Notes under the pieces: model-generated
What the model was told of the DNA's origin: nothing
Databases searched by the model: none
What the model saw: the letters and a program-made list of their open reading frames with translations, nothing else
Made by a program: the position numbers and the translations under genes
Shown here: in pieces, positions 34,756 to 44,677 of the stretch
Position numbering within the stretch: the stretch's first letter is position 1
Layout of the letters: each line of letters opens with the position of its first letter
From: Chondromyces crocatus
GTDB taxonomy: Bacteria; Myxococcota_A; Polyangia; Polyangiales; Polyangiaceae
DNA: 64,000 nucleotides
NCBI RefSeq assembly: GCF_001189295.1
Contig: NZ_CP012159.1
Coordinates: 3,140,973-3,204,972, forward strand
Direction: 5' to 3'

Positions 34756-34777
34756 GATGTACACGGCTGTGTACATC
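34756..34777. promoter_or_regulatory. TetR operator candidate O2
   Basis: GATGTACAC-GGCT-GTGTACATC: a perfect 9-4-9 inverted repeat, 36 bp before the monooxygenase start codon. Centre-to-centre distance to O1 is 47 bp. Confidence 0.8.
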
Positions 34778-34813
34778 GCGTGCGATCCTCGGATCGAGAA
34801 GGGATGTGTACCG

Positions 34814-36625
<1,812 letters not shown>

Positions 36626-36650
36626 GTGGAGTGCGCGACGCCACCGTCTG

Positions 36651-36691
36651 CAGCCACGAGAGGCATGCGTGTGCCAGGCCTCTCGTGGCTG
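36651..36691 (+). terminator. strong hairpin after the monooxygenase gene
   Basis: CAGCCACGAGAGG pairs perfectly (13 bp) with CCTCTCGTGGCTG around a 15-nt loop. No T-run follows. Confidence 0.7.
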
Positions 36692-36757
36692 GTCGGCCTT
36701 GGTACACCTTGCGCGACCCGAGACGCGGGAGCGCCTGATTCAACCCGGAGATCCCTC

Positions 36758-38395
36758 ATGCACCGATTTCTTTGCTCATGCCTGTTCGCCACGATGTCGC
36801 TGGGGTGCCAGTCCGAGGAGGATCCCTCCGTGGTGTACCGAAAGGAGGTGGTGGTGCCAGGCTCTCCCTTCCAGGGCGTCCACGGTCTGGCCGTCGATGA
36901 CCATGGACGGCTCCTGGCCAGCAATCTGCTCGGCCAGTCGGTTCATTCCATCGATCTGAGCAGCGGCGTGGTGTCCACCCTGGTGGGGCCGCCCCTCGGC
37001 GGCGCAGACGATGTAGCGATAGGGCCTGATGGCTCCGTCTACTGGACTGGCTACTTCTCCGGGCGCCTGATGCGGCACACGCGTGATGGAGAGACGCGCA
37101 TTCTCGCCGAAGACCTGCCAGGCCTGAACTCGCTGGCGTTCCGCGGCGACGGGAGGCTCTACGTGACCCAGGTCGGCCGCGGCGATGCGCTGTGGGAAGT
37201 GGATCCGGATGGAAACGAACCGCCTCGCCAGCTCCTCTCGGACTACGGCTTTCTCAATGGGTTCGAGTTCGGTCTGGATGACCGGGCCTATGGCCCGCTC
37301 ATGATGGCGGGGCAGGTCGTCCGTCTGGATGTGGATGCGGGGGAGTTCGAGGTCGTGGCGGAGGGGTTCACCATGCCGACCGCCGTCAACTTCGATACGA
37401 GCCACGAGCACCTTTACGTGGTCGACGCGGCGACGGGGGAGCTCGTCCGCGTGCGGGTCGCCACCGGCGAAAAGGAGGTCGTCGCGAATCTGCCCACCGG
37501 GCTCGATAACCTGGCGATTGGCCCCGATGACCAGGTGTACGTGTCCAATATGGTTGACAATGACATCCGCGTGTTCAATCCCGCCGATGGATCCATCCGG
37601 CACGTCGTGGAGGCGCGCTTGAGTGTGCCTTCTGGACTCGCTGTCGCGCCGGACGATCCGGAAGAACACCTGTATGTGGCCGACGTGTACGCCCTTCGTC
37701 GGGTGGGAGGGCTGGATGGGACGATCACCGAGACGACCCGCGTCCTCTCCACCACGATGACCTTCCCGATGCAGGTGAGCCTGGGCGCGAGGCACGTGAT
37801 CCTGAGCAGCGCTTACCTTGCCAGCGTGCAGGTACTCGACCGGGCATCCGGCGAGATCCTGCGAACGATCCCCAATGCGAACGGGGTCCAGGGGGCGCTC
37901 GAACTCGCGGATGGCACCCTGCTCGTCGCTGAGGCCTCCACGGGGAGGCTCGTCCTGGTGGATACCGCCGAGCCAGCAGGGACCACCGTGCTGACCGAGG
38001 GACTGGAGGGGCCCGTCGGGCTCGCGCCAGACACCGAGGTCGAGGAGCCTGGGGTGTACGTCACGGAGGTACGCTCGGGCCGCGTGAGCCGGGTGCGGCT
38101 GTCGGATGGAGCCCAGCACAGGGTGGTCAGCGGCCTGCAAGCGCCAGAGGGGATCGCGCGACACCCTGACGGCGGCTTGATCGTCGCCGAGGTGGGCGGC
38201 AAGCGGCTAATGCGCATCGACCCGACGTCGGGGAAATCCACGGTCATCGCGAGCGAGCTCCCCATCGGTCTGCCCGAGAGCGCAGGCATGCCGCCGGGGT
38301 ATCTCCCCACGGGCGTCGCGGTCGGGGCTTCGGGCACGATCTACATGTCGTCTGACATCGAGAGCGCGCTCTATCGGTTCGTGCCAGGGAACTGA
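36758..38395 (+). CDS. SMP-30/NHL-type beta-propeller lipoprotein
   Basis: A 545-aa protein. [19 protein letters not shown] is a lipoprotein signal peptide (lipobox MSLGC, Cys17). The rest is made of repeated beta-propeller blades with '[17 protein letters not shown]', '[17 protein letters not shown]', '[16 protein letters not shown]', '[17 protein letters not shown]' and '[10 protein letters not shown]', as in SMP-30/gluconolactonase or NHL proteins. About 12 blade-like units suggest two propellers. It may bind or hydrolyse a lactone, which would suit a neighbour of a Baeyer-Villiger enzyme, but metal ligands cannot be assigned by eye. Hairpins lie on both sides, so it is its own transcription unit. 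Confidence 0.88.
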   Translation: MHRFLCSCLFATMSLGCQSEEDPSVVYRKEVVVPGSPFQGVHGLAVDDHGRLLASNLLGQSVHSIDLSSGVVSTLVGPPLGGADDVAIGPDGSVYWTGYFSGRLMRHTRDGETRILAEDLPGLNSLAFRGDGRLYVTQVGRGDALWEVDPDGNEPPRQLLSDYGFLNGFEFGLDDRAYGPLMMAGQVVRLDVDAGEFEVVAEGFTMPTAVNFDTSHEHLYVVDAATGELVRVRVATGEKEVVANLPTGLDNLAIGPDDQVYVSNMVDNDIRVFNPADGSIRHVVEARLSVPSGLAVAPDDPEEHLYVADVYALRRVGGLDGTITETTRVLSTTMTFPMQVSLGARHVILSSAYLASVQVLDRASGEILRTIPNANGVQGALELADGTLLVAEASTGRLVLVDTAEPAGTTVLTEGLEGPVGLAPDTEVEEPGVYVTEVRSGRVSRVRLSDGAQHRVVSGLQAPEGIARHPDGGLIVAEVGGKRLMRIDPTSGKSTVIASELPIGLPESAGMPPGYLPTGVAVGASGTIYMSSDIESALYRFVPGN

Positions 38396-38439
38396 CCAGG
38401 TCGCTCCTGGCCCTGTCGCCCCTCGGCGAAGACCGGTAT

Positions 38440-38468
38440 CCAGGCAGGGCTCACTGCACCCTGCCTGG
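38440..38468 (+). terminator. hairpin after the beta-propeller gene
   Basis: CCAGGCAGGG pairs perfectly with CCCTGCCTGG around a 9-nt loop, 45 bp after the stop. Confidence 0.65.
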
Positions 38469-38737
38469 TCCTGTCAGAGCATGCCTCCCTGGGCGGCCAG
38501 CGTGTCGTCGAGCGCGACTGGGCACACCCGATGACGATCTCCCGCCGACGCCATGCCGAGCTGCTCGTGCGCGAGGTCTCGCTTCGACGAAGACCATCGT
38601 GGCTCTACCTCGACGTCGTACGCAGGGACGCGCTCGTCGCCCTCGTCGACGACGCCAGTCCCTGCCCTCGCTCGCATCCTGACGTCGGCCGAGTGCCCCT
38701 TGCGTACCGCCGTCCTGGAAGCGCTGGAAGCCGTTGG
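38469..38737. other. non-coding or decayed segment before the IS66 remnant
   Basis: No gene is supported. All frames are short and none matches a family I know. It may be the residue of the deleted part of the insertion sequence. Confidence 0.3.
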
Positions 38738-38792
38738 GTAAGCGTCCGACGCCGCAACCCTCTACCGAGCATGCCCTGGGCCGGACGCTTAC
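38738..38792. repeat. inverted repeat GTAAGCGTCCG ... CGGACGCTTAC
   Basis: Perfect 11-bp arms (38738-38748 and 38782-38792) separated by 33 bp. GTAAGCG is the usual start of IS66-family terminal repeats. The right arm overlaps the stop codon of the IS66-type orf, where tnpB would be expected. Confidence 0.6.
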
Positions 38793-39226
38793 GGAGCACC
38801 CGCCAGCATCGTCATGTCGAAGCCCTCCTGCACCCGCACGATGCACCCGTTGGCGAGCGCCAGCTTGATGACGGCTGCGGCGGCAGGCGACGGCGCCACG
38901 CCTACGCGCGCCAGATGGGCCCGCGGGGACTTGACGACTCGGACCGGGAGAAACCTCGGCGGTGTGCTCTGAAGCGCTGCTCCGGAGCACGTACGGAGCC
39001 GCGACGTCCACCAGTACAACGACTGAACCTTCAAGCCCTCCAACCCGGCAAGCGCCTTCGCGCTCAAGCCGCTCTGCTTCCAGCGCCCTACCCTCTCACT
39101 CCACTCGCGTCGCCATCTCAACCTCCAGTGCCTTCGATGGGCTCTGGAGTTACCCGTCCGCACTCGGCTGGTCACGATGGCGGTGACCTGACGGATACCG
39201 CCTTGCCACCACCCTGCAGGACACAA
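38789..39226 (-). pseudogene. IS66-family TnpA-like accessory ORF (element remnant)
   Basis: About 145 codons. The middle carries 'WRREWSERVGRWKQSGLSAK' and 'LKVQSLYWWTSRLR', the HTH-like start of IS66 TnpA proteins. The end carries 'IKLALANGCIVRVQEGFDM', their usual C-terminus. The reading frame seems intact, but tnpB and the DDE transposase tnpC are absent. The stop runs straight into an IS66-type inverted-repeat sequence. The element therefore cannot move by itself. The N-terminal start is unsure. Confidence 0.65.
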
Positions 39227-39239
39227 GGACGCCTGAAAT

Positions 39240-39638
39240 TCATGTTGAACGCTTCTTCAACAATGCTGCTCGTAGGCTACGGATGAGAGTTTCGGACGGT
39301 GGGTCGAGGCCTTTGCTGTAATAGATTCCCGTGTCATGCAATGGATAGTTCTCCACAGCCGCTGCGAACCCCTGCCGATGTCGTTCAGGGATTCGATCAA
39401 GGTACGACAGCGGTTCCTCTCCTGCTGCCCGAACGATCAAGTAATCATATAGTTCTGCTTCTGTCAGGAGACCTTCGTCATGCGCCTTCACGAGGTGTTC
39501 AACGGTCAATACTGTGTCGAGCGGTTTCACTATTCCTCTGTCGAAATACCACAATGGCTGCGTTTGCAGCGGCAGTTGCCTGAACATGCACTCTGCCGCG
39601 ATGAAAGCCTCGGCGGATGCGGTCTGGATGAGACCCAC
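39240..39638 (-). CDS. hypothetical protein, 132 aa
   Basis: It contains 'ECMFRQLPLQTQPLWYFDRG', 'HLVKAHDEGLLTEAELYDYL' and 'YYSKGLDPPSETLIRSLRAA'. Globular, mixed alpha/beta and cytoplasmic by appearance. No family is recognised. Lower GC than the host genes to the left marks the start of the accessory island. It follows the gene at 39656 by 17 bp, so the two are probably an operon. Start GTG 39638 is tentative. Confidence 0.55.
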   Translation of the reverse strand: MGLIQTASAEAFIAAECMFRQLPLQTQPLWYFDRGIVKPLDTVLTVEHLVKAHDEGLLTEAELYDYLIVRAAGEEPLSYLDRIPERHRQGFAAAVENYPLHDTGIYYSKGLDPPSETLIRSLRAALLKKRST

Positions 39639-39655
39639 ACCGTTTCGTCAGGAAG

Positions 39656-39991
39656 TCACGAAGCAAGAGCATTGATTTCTTCAACGCTGCTCCCGCAGAG
39701 CCACGCTCGGACGATGGAGATCGTGGTATCGATGGTTCTGGCTTGAATGATACGAACAGTGTGGTTATCGGTCCCCGCTTCGTGGCGCCAATCTTCTAGA
39801 TCAATGTTGATGACCGCGTCGTCACTTCGGGGCTGCTTGGCACTTACCCAGACGTGCCGTTTCGAAACGACTCGGCTCGTGAAAGATACTTCTATCAATC
39901 CAGCGTCCGCGCGGTCGGTTTCGAGCGCTTCAGGGACGTTAGCCAAGATGCTACGCCTTATCTCTCTCACGAATGGTCGCTTTGCAGGCAT
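39656..39991 (-). CDS. hypothetical protein, 111 aa
   Basis: It begins MPAKRPFVREIRRSILANVP and has 'DRADAGLIEVSFTSRVVSKR', 'DAVINIDLEDWRHEAGTDNH' and a C-terminal helix. Beta-rich and small; size and operon pairing with the next gene recall toxin-immunity or toxin-antitoxin pairs, but there is no motif to support that. AT-richer than the host average. Confidence 0.55.
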   Translation of the reverse strand: MPAKRPFVREIRRSILANVPEALETDRADAGLIEVSFTSRVVSKRHVWVSAKQPRSDDAVINIDLEDWRHEAGTDNHTVRIIQARTIDTTISIVRAWLCGSSVEEINALAS

Positions 39992-40512
39992 GGCAATGGT
40001 GTTTGCATCAATAGGGTGACCACGGATTCATGAACTTGTCTCTGTTTGAAGGAGTATCCTCCTTACTTCCAACCTATGCCAGGCCGTTCAGACCGATATA
40101 TAGCAATCGTGCGGCGGAGGCTCCGAAGCCCAACCCATTGCTGCCACGACATGAAGTGCTAGCTCTCGCACGAGTCGCCATTCCGGGGCATTCGCATGGA
40201 CTCATCGGTCCAAATTTCTCATTTTGAAGACCACTCATCGCGTGAAGATGCCCATAGCCCGTCTGGAGGCGCGCGATGAACTTGCCGCGATTCGGCACCT
40301 GCGTCGGGACGATTGCGCCGCGCTCCTCGCGTTCACCACGGGCCGCACTTCGGCGTCTTCACGTGGCGCATGGACATGGTGCGAATTCTTTACTCGGCGT
40401 GGACCACTGGTGCGAGCGCTGGGCTGCGCGACCGCTGGTGCGGGCTCCCTCTCCTTCTGGTGCCCTGGGGGGAGGGGAAAGCAGTAATCTGGGTTCGATT
40501 CAGCTTTTGCCA
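39992..40512. other. 521-bp stretch without a supported gene
   Basis: Short frames occur in several phases but have no convincing starts, codon bias or recognisable motifs. It may hold decayed insertion-sequence or gene debris, in keeping with the remnants on both sides. Confidence 0.35.
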
Positions 40513-41031
40513 TCACTCCTCCTCTTGCTCGAAAAGTGCGAGGACCTCACGGAGCAAAGGGCGACGTTCGTCTGCCGCGACCACGAGGGTATTCCGTACT
40601 CGGCTGGTGCAAGCGTCCCAGGTCCGCTCATTCACCTCCGTCTCGATTCCGCCTATCAGGCTGAACGCCTGTCGGCTGACCTCAAAGTTTCCGTCTATTA
40701 CAAAATTAACCAGCGTCGACAGGATTGAAGAGCAGTCAAATGCCCCGATGGCATACAAGAGGGTTCCTCGACTGCTATGCGTGCGCTCATCTTTGAGGAG
40801 ATCCACTAGCACATCGAACGCCGGTGGATGCTTGAGGTCGCCCAGCGCCAAGGCTGCTGCGTTCCTCACCGTCACGTCGTTGGTAGTGCGAAGAAGCTCC
40901 AGCAGCAGCGGAGCGGCGCTCATTTCTTGCCGCGAAGCTAGCTCACGCGCAGCGACGACAACCTTCGGAGGATCGCCGCTTTGGAGCTGCCTGAGCAACT
41001 CAAGCGTTGAGTCGGGTTCAGCGTCCGTCAT
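40513..41031 (-). CDS. HEAT-repeat protein
   Basis: A 172-aa helical-repeat protein. 'SGDPPKVVVAARELASRQEM', 'DVTVRNAAALALGDLKHPP', 'DVLVDLLKDER' and 'GTLLYAIGAF' are PBS-lyase/HEAT-like repeats (about five). Such repeats serve protein-protein contacts. The start is put at ATG 41031 (MTDAEPDSTLELL); the longer frame to 41133 adds only polar residues without a ribosome site. It lies close to the attachment-site fragment. Confidence 0.75.
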   Translation of the reverse strand: MTDAEPDSTLELLRQLQSGDPPKVVVAARELASRQEMSAAPLLLELLRTTNDVTVRNAAALALGDLKHPPAFDVLVDLLKDERTHSSRGTLLYAIGAFDCSSILSTLVNFVIDGNFEVSRQAFSLIGGIETEVNERTWDACTSRVRNTLVVAADERRPLLREVLALFEQEEE

Positions 41032-41615
41032 TTCGGCATCGGCCTTCCGACGTTGACCCAGTGTTCTCGGAGCGTCTTGCCCCCATCGCTCGCTGTGCTC
41101 GAGCGAGCGACCCTGAGATGACACCCGGCTCATGCTGGAGCCTGGTAGGGCGCTTGTTGGGGAAGGCTAAACCCACCCCCATCTCAGCGGTATCACGCTC
41201 GGTACCAGCCCCCCAGCTCGCCTGCCCATCCGCCGCCCAGAGCACAAAAGCAGCGCGGCGTGAAACCTTCCCGCAAACCTTGTCAGGTCACAGTCAGGTC
41301 ACACGCCGCGTGCCAGATACGACGATCGCCGTATCTTCAGAGTGGAGGCGCCGGGAATCGAACCCGCTCAAATCTTTGCATCGTAGCTGCATCTCCGATA
41401 CGGCGAGCGCCGTGTGTGCCGCTTTTTGCCGCGGGCTAAAAGGCATGCCGGTCGTGGGCGTTCATGCTCCTGGATAGGCCCATGTGTCCCCGAGTCAGGT
41501 CACATGGCAGGGCACGCTGGCGATCTCGGGCTTCGCGCGACTGAATTACTAAGGCGCCAGACAATCAGTACGCATCCGTGGGTGATTCTGAAGGACCCGA
41601 GCACCTGCTCAATCT
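41032..41615. other. 584-bp intergenic region with attachment-like features
   Basis: No gene is supported. The decamer GTCAGGTCAC occurs three times, at 41282, 41293 and 41494. It also contains a near-palindrome GATACGACGATCGCCGTATC (about 41317-41336) and the tRNA/tmRNA 3'-end fragment listed separately. Repeated short words around a core of this type are what integrase arm sites look like. Confidence 0.4.
41343..41367 (-). other. 3'-end fragment of a tRNA or tmRNA (probable att scar)
   Basis: On the minus strand the bases read GCGGGTTCGATTCCCGGCGC followed by CTCCA: a T-arm with the invariant GGTTCGATTCC loop plus the acceptor 3' strand ending in CTCCA, as in tmRNA and some tRNAs. The expected 5' acceptor half, D-arm and anticodon are absent in the adjoining 100 bases. 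So it is not a whole RNA gene but the kind of 3' fragment left by integration into a tRNA/ssrA site. Confidence 0.6.
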
Positions 41616-41900
41616 TCAGACGCCGCTGCGAGTAGGAGGCCAGGAGCGAGGACTAGCGCTGTCCAAACTATCCCCCGTCAGCACGTAGAGCTTGGCTCCG
41701 AGCTTCATATCGGTACTACAGACCGTCTCAACCTCGAGTTCGACTTTGATCTCTCGAATCGACAATGGGAGAACTCTCCGGCCGCACTTCAGCGCAAGTT
41801 CGGCTCGATGAATCTCGCCTTCGACTGATGCCGCAATGATTTCGGAGCGTACTGTCTTCACAAAATCGGCAAGCGACAACCTTTCTGTAGCTTTACTCAT
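41616..41900 (-). CDS. Trypco2-like small protein
   Basis: A 94-aa protein starting MSKATERLSLADFVKTVRSE. The pattern of an N-terminal helix with 'SLADFVKTVRSEIIAAS', a segment 'LALKCGRRVLPLSIREIKVE', then a beta strand 'LGAKLYVLTG' matches the trypsin-co-occurring domain 2 family as I remember it. That domain is found beside peptidase- and STAND-type conflict systems. AAAGGG lies ahead of ATG 41900. It is on the opposite strand to the caspase operon about 0.8 kb away. Confidence 0.6.
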   Translation of the reverse strand: MSKATERLSLADFVKTVRSEIIAASVEGEIHRAELALKCGRRVLPLSIREIKVELEVETVCSTDMKLGAKLYVLTGDSLDSASPRSWPPTRSGV

Positions 41901-42062
41901 GGTGCCCTTTCGCAGCGGACGACCGAGTAAACCCATGTCATCATTCTGACGACGTTACCAAACATCTGGCGGCGTGCAAGGGCTACTGACCCTGAGTGTA
42001 TGCGTCTCGCGTACCGCGGTCGCCCAGGCAGATTGGATCGAAATCGTCCTTGCTGCAATCCA

Positions 42063-42480
42063 TTAATGACTACGCGGGTTCACCGGTCGCTTAACCCCAG
42101 AGGTCACCTTAGTTGATCTGATACCCCGCACAAGCAATCCGGTTGCGGCGATGATACGGGGCGCCGCGGTAGCGAGCGCGAAGGGCGGTATGAAGGGCTC
42201 TCTGTGGACCTTAAGCATCACTTTGCACGGCGGCATCACCACGACTTGCCGGAAGCTGCCCTTCTCGCTCGCTGCTCGCAAGAGAGGTCGACCAGCGCGC
42301 GACGCTGACCGTGCTCACTGCAAGCTCGCGCGCCGCCGCATCCCGGCTCGCTAATTCCCTGCACAGCGCCTCCACGTAAAGCCATGGCCTCGCGCCGCAG
42401 CGCCTCCGGGCAGGGGCGCCCCCGTCCCACTCCGATCGGCCCTCGCCAGTGCCGTACGCAATTCCTCTCTGGTCCTCATC
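42063..42480 (-). pseudogene. decayed IS-type HTH accessory ORF with several frameshifts
   Basis: From ATG 42480 the frame reads MRTREELRTALARA. After a one-base shift it continues GRGRPCPEALRREAMAL. After another it reads VEALCRELASRDAAARELAV then STVSVARW, a helix-turn-helix like those of IS66-type accessory proteins. A third frame supplies the end ('FRQVVVMPPCKVMLKVHREP'). The pieces lie in order on one strand, so I read a single gene broken by at least two or three indels. Confidence 0.6.
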
Positions 42481-42711
42481 CGACGCGCCTCCTCGTGCGC
42501 GCGCATGTAAGGCCCCAGAGGGTCACCCGACCGTCACGACGGGCCAGGACGAGATCTTACAGCTGATGGGAGCCTCCACCGTCCGCTGCAGGTCGTGCAG
42601 GCGCAGACAGCAACCCTGCTGCGGCCGGCTCCAACACGAAGACGTGTAGCCGCGGCACCCCGTTGGCTACCTAACACGTCTTGACAACGCGTTCAGGGGA
42701 TCATCTACTGA

Positions 42712-43140
42712 ATGGGCAATAGTTTTGATCTGGAGGCAGTCGAGTTGAACACCGCGCAATTTCTTCTTCGATTCGAAAACGCTTCGCTTGCTGACGCAAA
42801 CCGTTACGCGGACAGTCTTCGGAAGCATCTACAAGACGCTGATCCGAGCGTCGTGGTCGAACGGAGCAAAGATAACGACTCGACTCAAGATCTCGGAGCC
42901 ACACTAGTGCTGCTACTAGGTACTCCGGCGGTTGTAGTCGTGGCCAACGCACTAAAGAACTGGCTAACACGCAACAATGCTTCATCCCTATATATTGAGA
43001 CACCAGGAGGCCGATTGTTGGCCAAAAATTTGGAAAGCAAAGACGTCTCTGAAATCGCGCGCCTTCTAGCCGAGCGAGGGAATGTGGATGACTCTCGAAG
43101 CATCACCCGAAACGACGGTAGTGGTAATAACCGGCGCTAG
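42712..43140 (+). CDS. EACC1-like effector-associated component
   Basis: A 142-aa protein. It begins MGNSFDLEAVELNTAQFLLR and has 'YADSLRKHLQDADPSVVVER', a central hydrophobic helix ('TLVLLLGTPAVVVVANALKN') and 'SLYIETPGGRLLAKNLESKD'. The ferredoxin-like first half, the single central helix and the final strand-helix pair fit the 'effector-associated constant component 1' family, found upstream of caspase- and TIR-type effectors in conflict systems. It overlaps the caspase gene by 59 bp in another frame, a strong sign of coupled expression. First gene of a four-gene operon. Confidence 0.72.
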   Translation: MGNSFDLEAVELNTAQFLLRFENASLADANRYADSLRKHLQDADPSVVVERSKDNDSTQDLGATLVLLLGTPAVVVVANALKNWLTRNNASSLYIETPGGRLLAKNLESKDVSEIARLLAERGNVDDSRSITRNDGSGNNRR

Positions 43141-44662
43141 CGAATGGCCGGAACATAGCAATTTCACTGCCCACAAATCGTTTAAGAACTCGGCCGCCTC
43201 GTTCTCCGAATACCTTCTAAACGAGAGTAATTTCGGCCTTCCCAAAGACAACCTTCTCGACTGCTTCGATACCCTCTTCACACCTTCGGAATTCGACAAA
43301 CAGATCAGCTCCTTTATAGCGGAACGCAGAGAAGCTCTCAAAAATAGAGGTCTCTCACTCTCAGACTTGATCTTCTACTATGTCGGCCACGGTGATTTCT
43401 GCGGGTCGCTTCAGGATTATTACCTAGCACTCAGAACCACTCGCAAGGATAGTGAAAGCGTTACAGGTCTCAAAATCAGGGACCTTGCAGAAGCGCTAAA
43501 CAGGGACGCAAAATTTATCAGGCGGTATATAATTCTCGACAGCTGCTTCTCAGCGGTCGCCATGAGTTCATTTCAGACTACTGCTGCGACTTTGGCGGAT
43601 AGAAGCCTGGAGCAGGCGTTTCCAGCCCCTGTGAACTCTAAGAGCAATGGACCCGTCAAAGGGACTGCGCTGTTCTGCTCATCTAGTAGCCGAGAGGCAT
43701 CCCTGGCACCCCCTAGCGAGCATTACACGGTATTCTCCAGTGCACTATTGGAAGTACTACGAAATGGCCATGCTGCGGGACCGGTGTTGCTTTCACTGGG
43801 TGAAGTCGCAACGCTAGTAGAAGAGAAAATTTTGAGCCGACCCACTGGCTATCCACGTCCAGAACTTCATTCTCCTGATCAAAGACAAGGCGACATCGGA
43901 CTTATACCTCTATTCCCCAACGCCGCCCTCCAGATGACTGCGGCGATGCGAAGGATAGATAAGCTATCGGCCCGGGTAGCCGCGCTAGAGGACGCTCTCA
44001 AGACTTTGCAGCAGCGAAACCACTCTGCTGAGACAGACCTCACCATCCGATGTGGAGTTCCTGCTACGACCTCCAATGTCAGCAAAGGCGAACACCCACA
44101 ATCGTCCGATCGAACCCATGACACCTTCGCAGTCAGAGTACTAGCTCGGAACGGTGAACTGAGCCGACTAGGCTCGGCGGACAGCATTCTTGGAACTGCG
44201 GATACAGCTCTGGACCGGAGTACTCGATCACTTAACTTTACGCATCTTAGAAGGACCTTTCCGGAACTCATACGTGCTGAATTTCTGGATTCAGGTGTAT
44301 TCCCGCCGATCAAACTACTCACCAAGCCGAACATTGACAGCAAGGACAGCACCATTGAGTTTGATGTCTCTTTCGATCAGACTGACCATTCGGGATGTGT
44401 AATTACAATCTTCATCTTGGCCCCCAAAAGCAACGAGAAAGGAACCGTATCAATCTATGTTGGCGCGTTCGCAAACCCAGGCCGACATACGCCGATCACT
44501 CCACCCGCTGATGTTCTGGCCACACTTTTCGAAGGCGAATTTGATGAGCCAGCTATTCGCCTTGTCGTGAAACAGTACATTCTTTCTCTACACGTAGCGC
44601 TCACATCTGCATCGAGAACGCGTCCTATTGAAGGCGAAACCTACGCGATAGTAGAGGTTTGA
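43082..44662 (+). CDS. caspase-like cysteine protease effector
   Basis: A 526-aa protein. The peptidase C14-like domain covers residues 1-250: 'TTVVVITGASEWP', 'LIFYYVGHGDFCGS' with His103, and 'RRYIILDSCFSAVAM' with Cys155, the caspase His/Cys dyad. 'KGTALFCSSSSREASLAP' then forms the substrate-side strand. A short coiled coil (about 285-310, 'RIDKLSARVAALEDAL') leads to an unrecognised C-terminal domain of about 200 residues, likely a sensor or scaffold. No signal peptide. In such systems the protease is thought to cut host or partner proteins when triggered. Start ATG 43082 or 43088. Codon use is much AT-richer than the host genes. Confidence 0.85.
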   Translation: MWMTLEASPETTVVVITGASEWPEHSNFTAHKSFKNSAASFSEYLLNESNFGLPKDNLLDCFDTLFTPSEFDKQISSFIAERREALKNRGLSLSDLIFYYVGHGDFCGSLQDYYLALRTTRKDSESVTGLKIRDLAEALNRDAKFIRRYIILDSCFSAVAMSSFQTTAATLADRSLEQAFPAPVNSKSNGPVKGTALFCSSSSREASLAPPSEHYTVFSSALLEVLRNGHAAGPVLLSLGEVATLVEEKILSRPTGYPRPELHSPDQRQGDIGLIPLFPNAALQMTAAMRRIDKLSARVAALEDALKTLQQRNHSAETDLTIRCGVPATTSNVSKGEHPQSSDRTHDTFAVRVLARNGELSRLGSADSILGTADTALDRSTRSLNFTHLRRTFPELIRAEFLDSGVFPPIKLLTKPNIDSKDSTIEFDVSFDQTDHSGCVITIFILAPKSNEKGTVSIYVGAFANPGRHTPITPPADVLATLFEGEFDEPAIRLVVKQYILSLHVALTSASRTRPIEGETYAIVEV

Positions 44663-44677
44663 GGGGAGCGGGAAGTT

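Noticed and set aside
34757..34813. Upstream start for the Baeyer-Villiger enzyme at 34757
   Set aside because: The extra codons run through the palindromic operator O2 and have no ribosome site; ATG 34814 has one.
39992..40512. Small genes in the 40.0-40.5 kb gap
   Set aside because: Several short frames exist, but none has a ribosome site, coding bias or a motif.
41343..41420. A complete tRNA gene on the minus strand
   Set aside because: The T-arm and 3' acceptor are present, but there is no matching 5' acceptor, D-arm or anticodon arm.
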